From positions 6,081,114-6,145,113 of the forward strand of contig NC_053120.1 of assembly GCF_010015445.1 (NCBI RefSeq): a stretch of 64,000 nucleotides of DNA, given 5' to 3'. This document shows, in pieces, positions 11,701 to 22,710 of the stretch. A program made the position numbers and the translations under genes. Each line of letters starts with the position of its first letter. Position 1 is the first letter of the stretch. This DNA is from Perca fluviatilis. Taxonomy: Eukaryota; Chordata; Actinopteri; Perciformes; Percidae. The notes under the pieces are model-generated. The model worked only from the letters and a program-made list of their open reading frames with translations. It searched no databases and was not told where the DNA came from.

Positions 11701-14700
11701 GTTGTTGGGGCAGCTGTTGTAGTTGTTGTTGGGACAACAGTTGTAGTTGTTGTCGGGGCAGCGGTTGTAGTTGTTGTCGGGAGCAGCGGTTTGTAGTTGT
11801 TGTCGGGGCAGCGCTTTGTAGTTGTTGTCGGGGGCGGTTGTAGTTGTTGGTGGGGCAGCGGTTGTAGTTGTTGTCGAGCGGGTTGTAGTTGTTGTCGGGA
11901 CTGTGTTGTAGTTGTTGTCGGGGCAGCTGTTGTTGTTGTCGGGGAGCTGTTGTTGTTGTTGGAAAGTGTTGTTGTCGGGCAGCGGTTGTAGTTGTCGGGG
12001 CAGCGGTTGTAGTTGTTGTCGGGGGGCGCCTGTTGTTTGTTGTTGTCGGGACGCTGTTGTTGTTGTCAGGACAACGGTTGTTGTTGTCGGGCAGCGGTTG
12101 TAGTTGTCGGGGCTGCGGTTGTAGTTGTCGGGGGCAGCGGTTGTAGTTGTTGTCGGGACAACGGTTGTAGTTGTTGGTGCTTGAATTGTAGTTGTTGGGG
12201 CAGCAGTTGTAGTTGTTGTCGGGGCAGCTGTTGTAGTTGTGCAGCGGCTTGTAGTTGCTGTTGGGACAACGGTTGTAGTTGCTAGGGCGCCGGTTGTAGT
12301 TGTTGTTGGGACAACGGTTGTAGTTGCTGGGGCAGCGGTTGCACTTGTTGGGACAATGGTTGTAGTTGTTGTCGGGCAGCGGTTGTAGTTGTTGTCGGGC
12401 AGTTGTTGTCGGGCGCTGGTTGTAGTTGTTGTCGGGCAGCGGTTGTAGTTGTTATCGGACAACGGTTGTAGTTGTTGCGGGGCAGCTGTTGTTGTCGGGA
12501 CAACGGTTGTAGTTGTTGTCGGGGCAGCGGTTGTAGTAGTTGTCGGGGCAGCGGTTGTAGTTGTTGTCGGGGCAGCTGTTGTAGTTGTTGTCGGAGCAGC
12601 TGTTGTTGTTGTCGGGACAACGGTTGTTGTTGTTGGGACAACGGTTGTAGTTGCTGGGGCAGCGGTTGCACTTGTTGGGACAATGGTTGTAGTTGTTGTC
12701 GGGGCAGCGGTTGTAGTTGTTGTCGGGGCAGCAGTTGTAGTTGTTGTCGGGGCAGCTGTTGTAGTTGTTAGGGCAGCGGTTGTAGTTGCTGTTGGGACAA
12801 CGGTTGTAGTTGCTGAGGACAGCGGTTGGCAGTTGTTGGGACAACGTTTGTAGTTGCTGGGGCAGCGGTTGCACTTGTTTGGGACAATGGTTGTAGTTGT
12901 TGTCGGGCAGCCGGTTGTAGTTGTTGTCGGGGCAGTTGTTGTCGGGGCAGCGGTTGTAGTTGTTGTCGGGGCAGCGGTTGTAGTTGTTATCGGGACAACG
13001 GTTGTAGTTGTTGTCGGGGCAGCTGTTGTTGTTGTCGGGACAACGGTTGTAGTTGTTGTCGGGGCAGCGGTTGTAGTTGTTGTCGGGGCAGCGGTTGTAG
13101 TTGTTGTCGGGGCAGCTGTTGTAGTTGTTGTCGGAGCAGCTGTTGTTGTTGTCGGGACAACGGTTGTTGTTGTTGGGACAACGGTTGTAGTTGTTGTTGG
13201 GACAACGGTTGTAGTTGTTGTCGGGGCAGCGGTTGTAGTTGTTGTTGGGGCAGCTGTTGTTGTTGTTGTCGGGGCAGCTGTTATAGTTGTTGGGGCAGCT
13301 GTTGTAGTTGTTGTTGGGACAACAGTTGTAGTTGTTGTTGGGACAACTGTTGTAGTTGTTGTCGGGGCAGCGGTTGTAGTTGTTGTCGGGGCAGCGGTTG
13401 TAGTTTCTTGTTTGGGAAGCGGTTTGTAGTTGTTGTCGGGGCAGTGGTTGTAGTTGTTGTCGGGGCAGCGGTTGTAGTTGTTGTCGGGGCAGCGGTTGTA
13501 GTTGTTGGTGGGGCAGCGGTTGTAGTTGTTGTCGGGGCGGCGGTTGTAGTTGTTGTCGGGGCGGCGGTTGTAGTTGTTGTCGGGGCAGCTGTTGTAGTTG
13601 TTGTCGGGGCAGCTGTTGTTGTTGTTAGGGCAGCGGTTGTAGTTGCTGTTGGGACAACGGTTGTAGTTGTTGTCGGGGCAGCTGTTGTAGTTGTTGTCGG
13701 GGCAGCTGTTGTAGTTGTTAGGGCCGCGGTTGTAGTTGCTGTTGGGACAACGGTTGTAGTTGCTGGAGCGCGGTTGTAGTTGTTGTTGGGACAACGGTTG
13801 TAGTTGCTGGGGCAGCGGTTGCACTTGTTGGGACAATGGTTGTAGTTGTTGTCGGGGCAGCGGTTGTAGTTGTTGTCGGGGCAGTTGTTGTCGGGGCAGC
13901 GGTTGTAGTTGTTGTCGGGGCAGCGGTTGTAGTTGTTGTCGGGGCAGCTGTTGTTGTTGTCGGGACAACGGTTGTAGTTGTTGTCGGGGCAGCGGTTGTA
14001 GTTGTTGTCGGGGCAGCGGTTGTAGTTGTTGTCGGGGCAGCTGTTGTAGTTGTTGTCGGAGCAGCTGTTGTTGTTGTCGGGACAACGGTTGTTGTTGTTG
14101 GGACAACGGTTGTAGTTGTTGTCGGCAAGCTGTTTTTTTTTGTCGGGACAACGGTTGTGGTTGTTGGCGGGCAGCGGTTGTAGTAAGTTTCGGGCAGCGT
14201 TTTGTAGTTGTTGTCGGGCGCTGTTGTAGTTGTTGTCGAAGCGCGCTTTGTTGTTGTCGGGACAACGGTTGTTGTTGTGGACAACGGTTGTAGTTGCTGG
14301 GGCAGCGGTTGCACTTGTTGGGACAATGGTTGTAGTTGTTGCGGGGCAGCGGTGTAGTTGTTGTCGGGGCAGCAGTTGTAGCTGTTGTCGGGGCAGCTGT
14401 TGTAGTTGTTAGGGCAGCGGTTGTAGTTGCTGTTGGGACAACGGTTGTAGTTGCTGGAGGCAGGTTGTAGTTGTTGTTGGGACAACGGTTGTAGTTGCTG
14501 GGGCAGCGGTTGCACTTGTTGGGACAATGGTTGTAGTTGTTGTCGGGGCAGCGGTTGTAGTTGTTGTCGGGGCAGTTGTTGTCGGGCAGCGGTTGTAGTT
14601 GTTGCCGGGCAGCGGTTTGTAGTTGTTATCGGGACAACGGTTGTAGTTGTTGTCGGGACTTTTGTTGTTGCCGGACAACGGTTGTAGTTGTTGTCGGGCA

Positions 14701-16389
14701 GCGGTTGTAGTTGTTGTCGGGCAGCGGTTGTAGTTGTTGTCGGGGCGCTGTTGTAGTTGTTGCCGGAGCAGCTGTTGTTGTTGTCGGGACAACGGTTGTT
14801 GTTGTTAGGACAACGGTTGTAGTTGTTGTTGGGACAACGGTTGTAGTTGTTGTCGGGGCCAGCGGTTGTAGTTGTTGTGGGGCAGCTGTTGTTGTTGTTG
14901 TAGCAACGTTGCAACGGTTGTAGTTGTTGTTGGACAACAGCTTGTAGTTGTTGTTAGAGCAGCGTTGTTGTTGTGTTGGGCGGTTTAGTTGTTGGGGCAG
15001 CTGTTTAGTTGTTGTCCATTTGTTGTGGACAAGTTGTAGTTGTTGTCGGGGCAGGGTTGTGTTGTTTCGGGCAGCGTTGTTAGTTGTTGTTTGTTTGGGA
15101 AGCGGGCAGTTGTTGTCGGGCAGTGGTTGTAGTTGTTGTCGGGCAGCGGTCGTAGTTGTTGTCGGGGCAGCGGTTGTAGTTGTTGGTGGGGCAGCGGTTG
15201 TAGTTGTTGTCGGGGCGGCGGTTGTAGTTGTTGTCGGGGCGGCGGTTGTAGTTGTTGTCGGGGCAGCTGTTGTAGTTGTTGTCGGGGCAGCTGTTGTTGT
15301 TGTTAGGGCAGCGGTTGTAGTTGCTGTTGGGACAACGGTTGTAGTTGTTGTCGGGGCAGCAGTTGTAGTTGTTGTCGGGGCAGCTGTTGTAGTTGTTAGG
15401 GCAGCGGTTGTAGTTGCTGTTGGGACAACGGTTGTAGTTGCTGGGGCAGCGGTTGTAGTTGTTGTTGGGACAACGGTTGTAGTTGCTGGGGCAGCGGTTG
15501 TACTTGTTGGGACAGTGGTTGTAGTTGTTGTCGGGGCAGGCTTAGTTGTTGTCGGGCAGTTGTTGTCGGGGCAGCGGTTGTAGTTGTTGTCGGGGCAGCG
15601 GGTTAGTAGTATTTCGGGTAGCGGCTGTTGTTGTTGGCGGGACAACGGTTGTAGTTTTGGGAAGTGGTTGTAGTGCGGGGGGGCGGGTAGTGGTTGTTGT
15701 TGTCGGGGCAGCTGTTGTAGTTGTTGTCGGAGCAGCTGTTGTTGTTGTCGGGACAACGGTTGTTGTTGTTGGGACAACGGTTGTAGTTGTTGTCGGGGCA
15801 GCGGTTGTAGTTGTTGTCGGGGCAGCGGTTGTAGTTGTTGTCGGGGCACCGGTAGTAGTTGTTGTCGGGGCATCTGTTGTTGTTGTTGTCGGGGCAGCTG
15901 TTGTTGTTGTCAGGACAACGGTTGTAGTTGTTGTCGGGGCAGCGGTTGTAGTTGTTGTCGGGTCAGCTGTTGTAGTTGTTGTTGGGACAACGGTTGTAGT
16001 TGTTGTCGGGTCAGCTGTTATAGTTGTTGGGGCAGCTGTTGTAGTTGTTGTTGGGACAACGGTTGTAGTTGTTGTCGGGGCAGCGGTTGTAGTTGTTGTC
16101 GGGGAAGCGGTTGTAGTTGTTGTCTGGGAAGCGGTTGTAGTTGTTGTCGGGGCAGCGGTTGTAGTTGTTGTTTGGGAAGCGGTTGTAGGTGTTGGGGAAG
16201 CGGTTGTAGTTGTTGGGGCAGCGGTTGTAGGTGTTATGGTGGTATTACACAAACTGGTCTCACAACAGGACAGATTGCTGATGGTACCAACACTTTGCAA
16301 GAAAGGTAAGCTACCCAGGCTGGCAGCTGCTGCACACAGGTTTTCAGATGCACAGCCAAAGGCTGGAGAAGTGGTGGACCCACTCGTCA
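8785..16389 (-). CDS. Y1 exon 5: end of Ly6 domain 2, mucin repeat, GPI signal
   Basis: The acceptor CCCTCTACAG at 16390 opens with TSGSTTSPAFGCASENLC and reaches the domain end LSCCETSLCN near 16240. The exon then runs through the Thr-rich repeat to a stop at 8785-8787, just after the hydrophobic GPI tail. The total is 7605 bp; after the two bases that complete the first codon the rest is not a multiple of three, so at least one net frameshift exists in the assembly. The Thr frame is lost and regained several times between about 9830 and 15690, while 8870-9820 and most of 12500-14110 look clean. A stalk of roughly 2,400 residues is implied if the indels are sequencing errors. Confidence 0.75.
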
Positions 16390-19300
16390 CTGTAGAGGGA
16401 ATAAATCACAGTTTTACTTTGTGGCTACGAAACTGATTGAACAAACTGATCAGGAAGGCTGGTTCGTTACTGGCTGCAAACAGGAGACATTTGAAGCTCT
16501 GGCGGAGCGGAGGTCACTGAACAAACTGTGATCCAACATGGATAACCCAACCACCCTCTCCACCCCACACTGGTCCACCACACTGGTCCACCTTCTCTTA
16601 GAGGCTTCAACAGCTTCAATGTGGCACGGACCACAGCAAGAAATCATTCCTGCCTGATTCCATAAAACTGTACACACAGCTGTGTGTGTGAGATAACTAT
16701 CTCATTACCTCACACAATACAATATTACACTATTATGCTACTGCACCCTGGTCGCTTCATATTTAATATCTAATATAATTTTTTTTATTTTGTGATATAT
16801 ACTATGTATATACATTGTACATTTCAAGTTCAAGTTACTTTATTTATACCCAAAGGTAGATTTTGTTTGCAGTAGAGTCACACATCATCACATTATCCCA
16901 CATCCTCACATTATCACACATCGTCAAAAAAGTTCTTATCGGTCCAGAATAAGATAATACATAAACCTACATAAAAGACGAGTAAACATTTGTGCAAAAT
17001 ATAGCTATAATTTATTCCTCAATGTAATGGCTACAGGAACAAAACTGTTTTTGTGTCTTTTTGTTTTACACCTGGGGATAATAAACCTACGTCCAGAGGG
17101 TAGAAGCTGGAATTCTGTGTACAGTGAATGAGAACTGTCGCTTAAAATTGAACTAGTTATGCACTGTACCTGTTTTGTGTACCGGGTCTCCACGTTAGGC
17201 TGTGGCTCCCCAATCAGCCTGCTAGACCACTTTACTATTTGGTTAAGTGAGTTTTTATTTTTCACATTGAGGTTCCCAAACCAGGCTGCCAGCGCAAATG
17301 ATAAAACAGATTCAATAAAAGCGTTATAAAAAAGGATCATGATGGATTTATCCGTTTCCTCAAACAAAACAGGCGCTGATGCCCTTTTTTGTGTACCAGT
17401 TCAGTTAGTTTCAAATGTGAGTTTGAAACTAAACTATTCTACACTTGTATATACACACATTCACACATGCACACATTCATTCATTCATAATAATATGTTT
17501 ATTTGATATAGCACCTTTTACAGACAAAGTCACAAAGTGCTTCACAAGAAGCATTTACAAAAATATAGTACAATCCAACAGATAAAGGGAAAAAAGAAAA
17601 TATTTTCGAAATGACCATTGAAAATTATTTCAACGATTAAAACCCATAGTTTACAAACAATACAGTACAATCCAACAGAAAATAAACAAGGGAAAGAAGA
17701 AATTAACTATTGAATGACCAATGAAAATCATTTCAACGATTAAAATCTAAAACCCAAAGTTTACAGACTAGAGTCAAAAGCGAATTTAAGCAAATGTGTC
17801 TTCAGCTGCTTTTTAAAAGCTTCAACAGAGACTGCAGACAGTAGGAAGGGCGTTCCACAGGTTTGGAGCCACTGCTTCAAAGGAACAGTCACCTTTAGTT
17901 TTTAAACAAGTGCATGGGACCACCAGTAATCCTTGGTTAGAAGACCTGAGGCACCTGTTAGTAGTGTACGGATAGAGCAGGTCAGAGATATAAGCAGGTG
18001 CCAGACCACGCAAAGCTTTATAGGCCAGAACAAGAACTTTAAATTGTATCCTGAACTTGATCGGAAGCCAATGTAATGAGTATAAAATTGGAGTGATGTG
18101 TGACATCCTGCTGGACCTGGTCAACAGCCTAGCAGCAGAGTTCTGGACTAGTTGTAGACGGTCCTGGGAGGAGTGTGAAAATGGAGTTGCATTAATCAAG
18201 CCGGGAAGATAAAAATCCATGAATGACCATCTCAAGCTCAGAATGCGACACAAAAAGCTCTAAGTTTGGCAATGTTTCTTAATTGAAAGAAACATGTGCG
18301 AGTCAGTGATTTGATATGATGATCAAAATGCATGCTATTATAAAATATAACACCAAGATTTCTAAGTTTGGACTGTACAGCTGAAGAAAGGGACCCCAAG
18401 AGCTGAGTAACCTTGGAAGCTGTAGTGTCCGGAGCAACAATAAGGACTTCGGTCTTATCTTCATTTAGCTGTAGGCAATTGTTTGACAGCCAATCCTGGA
18501 TGGAAGTCAAACATTTGAGCAGTTCCAACACTTTGTCAGTCTCATCCGGGTTAAAAGAGACATATAGCTGGATGTCATCAACATATACACTACCGGTCAA
18601 AAGTTTTAGAACACCCCAATTTTCCAGGTTTTTATTGAAATTTTAGCAGTTCAAGTCCAATGAATAGCTTGAAATGGTACAAAGGTAAGTGGTGAACTGC
18701 CTGAGGTTAAAAAAAAAGTAAGGTTACCCAAAACTGAAAAATAATGTACATTTCAGAATTTTACACAAAGGCCTTTTTCAGGGAACAAGAAATTGGGTAA
18801 ACAACGTAAAGCTGTTCTGCAGTAATGGAGGTTGAGCAAGCATTGAAAGTTAGTGCTACCAATTCCCACAGGTGTTCCAACTTGTCTGGATTACTTACAA
18901 CCCCCTCTGTTTGTATAAAAGTATTGTTGGAACACACTGTGGTACCATACCCTCGTGAGCATTATTTGAACAGTATTGTACTGCAGAAAGTAGTGTGTTG
19001 CCATAAAAAGGGCAGGAAAAATGCAATTAAGAATGGTAGAGAGACAGACCATCATAACTAGAGAGAAATTGTGAAGAAAGTCAAGGTGTCATTGAGTACA
19101 GTATTCTTCACCATCAAAAGGCACTAAGAAACTGGGGGAAACGCTGACAGGAAGAGGTCTGGCAGACCCAAAGCCCCAACAGAATCCGAAGACAAGTTTC
19201 TGAGAGTCAACAGCTTGCACGATAGGCGGCTAACAGGACAACAGCTTCAAGCACAGCTTAATAGTGGTCGTAATAAGCAAGTCTCAGTTTCAACTGTAAA

Positions 19301-22300
19301 GAGAAGACTCCGAGCTGCAGGTTTGATAGGTTGAGTTGCAGCAAGAAAGCCATTGCTAAGACGTCAGAATAAGAAAAAGAGGCTTGCCTGAACAAAGAAA
19401 CACTGCCAATGGACTAGACTGGAAGAAGGTGTTATGGACTGATGAATAAAAATTTGAAATCTTTGGTTCATCATGCAGGATTTTTGTACACCGTCGAGTA
19501 GGCGAAAGGATGGTTCCTCAGTGTGTGACATCAACTGTCAAACATGGAGGAGGAAGCGTTATGGTCTGGGGCTGTTTTGCTGGATCCAGGGTCGGTGATT
19601 TGTACAGAGTGAAAGGCACCCTGAACCAAAACGGCTACCACAGCATTTTGCAGCGCCATGCAGTACCCTCTGGTATGCGCCTAGTTGGTCAGGGGTTCAT
19701 CCTACAGCAAGATAATGACCCAAAACATAAGTCCAAGCTATGCCAGAACTACCTTAGCAAAAAAGAACAAGATGGTAAGCTTAAAAACATGGAGTAGCCA
19801 GCATAGTCACCAGACTTAAAACCCGTTGAACTGGTTTGGGATGAACTGGACAGAAAAGTGAAAACAAAGCAACCTACAAGTGCCACACATTTATGGGAAT
19901 TTCTGCATCAGAGTTGGGAAGAACTTTCTGAAGAATATTTGATTTCCATTGTAGAAAGAATGCCACGAGTGTGTTCAGATGAGTCAAAAATTTAGAATAC
20001 ATTTTGGATTATAAATTCATTCCATGATTTCTTTTTTAACTTAAATTGTTCATTTGTTCTATTCTTTAATTCCAGAGTACAATAAGACATTGAACTGCAT
20101 GAATTTCAATAAAAACCTGGAAAAATTGGGGTGTTCTAAAACTTTTGACCGGTAGTGTAAGTGATAGCAGATATCTCCAAATTGGCTAATTATATGTCTC
20201 AGGGGAAGCATATACAATGCATAAAATGCATAAAATCGGACCTAACACAGAACCCAGCATTTTCTGAACAATATGGACCAAGTTACACAGAAAAACTTCT
20301 ATCTGAAAGATAAGAGGTGAACCAATCCAGGGCGCTCCCTGAGATACCAACCCTGTGCTTAAGTCTATCAAGCAAGATTTGTTATGATCCACCGTATCAA
20401 AAGCTGCGCTTCACTTAATTTAAGGGAATTGATGTATGCAGGTTGGTTTTCTTTAGTAGTGGCTGAGCAACTGTATGTTTAAAATACGAAGGGACATAAC
20501 CAGATTGCAGAGAGCTGTTGAGTATAGAGAGAACCCAAGTACTCACAGACCCAAGAACATTTAAAAAAAAAGAAGTTGGTATAATATCTACTGGGCTCAG
20601 GGAAGATTTCATACTGCTAACCAGATCAGTGAGTTATTGTAGCGAAATCGGTGTAAAACAGTTCAAGATTGGAGGCTGGATCAAGTGACCCGAATAGGGA
20701 GTAGAAGAGGGGATAATGCCATTTCTGACATCACTCATTTTATTTACAAAGAAATAGAGAACGTCATTGCAGTCCTTATTTAAAACACCTGCACTTCAGG
20801 AGGAGCAGGATTGACAATATTGTTGATGGTTTGAAAAAGGACTTGAGGTTTACGTTTACTGGAAGAAATGAGGTTAGCAAAGTAAGATGTCCTCGCCTCC
20901 ATAACCCTTGTGTTGTCCTTCGGGTCCCAGTGACCCGAAGGACAACACAAGGATTAACCATGTTGTTGTATTCAGTCAAGACGTCTTTGTAATACAGCCG
21001 GTTAACATGAAGCTTGGAGGATTTCCACTGTTGCTCCGCCCTCCGACATGTACGCCGGAAACAGCGAATTATGTCATTTAGCCATGGGGAAGAGTTGACG
21101 GAGGAAGAGTTGACGGAGGAAACACGACGCATTTTACTTGGAGCCACTTCATCCAAAATTGATAAGCAATATGTGTTGAATGAGTGGACCAGACAATTAA
21201 TATCAGCATGAGAAGGCAGCACTGCGCTTTGGTAAAAAGCTGCAGAAAACTTCTCAGCTGAGAAGCGATTTAAAATGCAAGAACATCTTACATGTTTACT
21301 GGGCAGTAAATCTAAAGGAAAAGACAGTTTGAAGAAAACACAGTCATGGTCAGTAATATGCAGCTCCTCAGAGCAAACAGAGTCAAGATTAAGACAGATA
21401 AAATTAAAAGACTCGGTGACATTAAGAAAATCAGCAGCAAAAGTGCAAGACATGTCATCGACGTAAATATTAAAGTCTCCGACCATAACCACTTTATCCA
21501 ACCTAATAATAGATGATAAAGAAATCACTGAATTCAGACAAAAAAGCACTGTTTGAACCAGGAGGTCGTTAGATTAAAATACAATAAAACGGATTAGAAC
21601 TACCAACTTTGGTTACCTGCAGTTCAAATGAGGAAAAAACTCCAGTGGGTACTGTCTGACTTATCTGTTTTTATACCTAACTGCAAGCCCTCCACCCCGA
21701 CCTGAGGACCTGGGAGTACCGGTGAAACAACGTTCAATTAGCGGGCCGTATTCCAAGTTTCTCTGCCAAGTCTCCATCAGGAACAAGAAATCAAGGCATT
21801 TATCAATAAATAAATCATTCAGAATAAAAGACTTGTTAGTGATGGAACGAGCATTTATCAGTGCCATCCTGAGAGGTGCAGCTGAGGAGAGCAACGTTTG
21901 CTATTGATTTTTCTTTTTGACAAAATGTAAATAAAGAAATGTCACAAAAACATACTTCCCAATGTTTGGGGTCACTCTCACTGAATCACGAGTTATGGTG
22001 AGATTTTTGCAAAGTAGTCTAACATTAGGCCGAGATTACCTCACTATAGACAATGCAGCTCTTCTGTCTCTCCTCTCCCTTGCTGCTGCTGGAGCATTTA
22101 GGTTAAGTGACATCGGCACATGCAGTTCAACATCACATCTCCTTAAGTCCTCTAATATTTCCTCATTTATGTCATCAACACATCCGTGATTCATGGAAAT
22201 GTTAAGTAAAACAAGGTCATATTTTTCCTTGTATTTTATGTATGGTTTGCAAAAATGGGAACTGCTGGGTCCGTGAGATGACAGAAGCAAAGTGTATGCG

Positions 22301-22654
22301 CAGTGTGCACACTTTTTTTTACAAAAGTAATTGTGTCCACATCCCACCTTCTGGCGGCTGCAGGACAAATGAACAGTACTTAAAGAAAAAAATGTAATGT
22401 CCGCAACACTGCTTTAATCTCCCATATTTAAAAGGGTGATAGAATGGTTGTATTCGGTATTTCACGCTGTTCCTTAATGTCTCCTAATAGGGTATGTAAC
22501 ATTGGTTGGGCTGAAAATGTCTCTTTTGCTGGTTTTTTGGCCCTAACGCTACCCTGTTAAATGGGACTGGACTGAATCGAGGGCTTTTCTGCCCTATATG
22601 TTCTGCTCATGAATATTTAGATGAGCTGCACGCTGATTCGTTGAGCTTAGCACA

Positions 22655-22710
<56 letters not shown>

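Larger units (their letters stand above)
17480..22385 (-). mobile_element. L2-like LINE, 5' part decayed, split by Tc1
   Basis: Read on the minus strand, the order is endonuclease pieces (LINARSITNKSFILNDLF at 21661-21894; VVMVGDFNIYVDD near 21480), reverse transcriptase pieces (LGSVLGPIL near 20240; the catalytic box as YVDDIQLY at about 18570-18595, where the usual first A is V), then the C-terminal RLQLVQNSAARLL ... LHWLPIKFRI region at 17822-18253. The 3' end near 17490 has GTGACTTTGTCTGTAAAAGG and a short TGAA-type tail. This layout is that of fish L2-clade LINEs. Frames are interrupted throughout, so it is inactive. Confidence 0.78.

Noticed and set aside
8768..14914. Minus-strand Asn-Tyr-Asn-Arg-Cys-Pro and Gln-Gln-Leu-Gln-Pro-Leu frames
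   Set aside because: They are the other two registers of the same repeat and lack any link to the upstream exons except through indels.
8873..15583. Plus-strand Val/Gly/Ala-rich and Cys/Ser/Gly-rich frames across the VNTR
   Set aside because: They are the antisense readings of the Thr/Pro repeat. Only the minus-strand Thr frame connects to Ly6 domains and a GPI tail.
8888..16236. CRISPR-like regular repeat
   Set aside because: Units are contiguous with no unique spacers, and the window is clearly eukaryotic.
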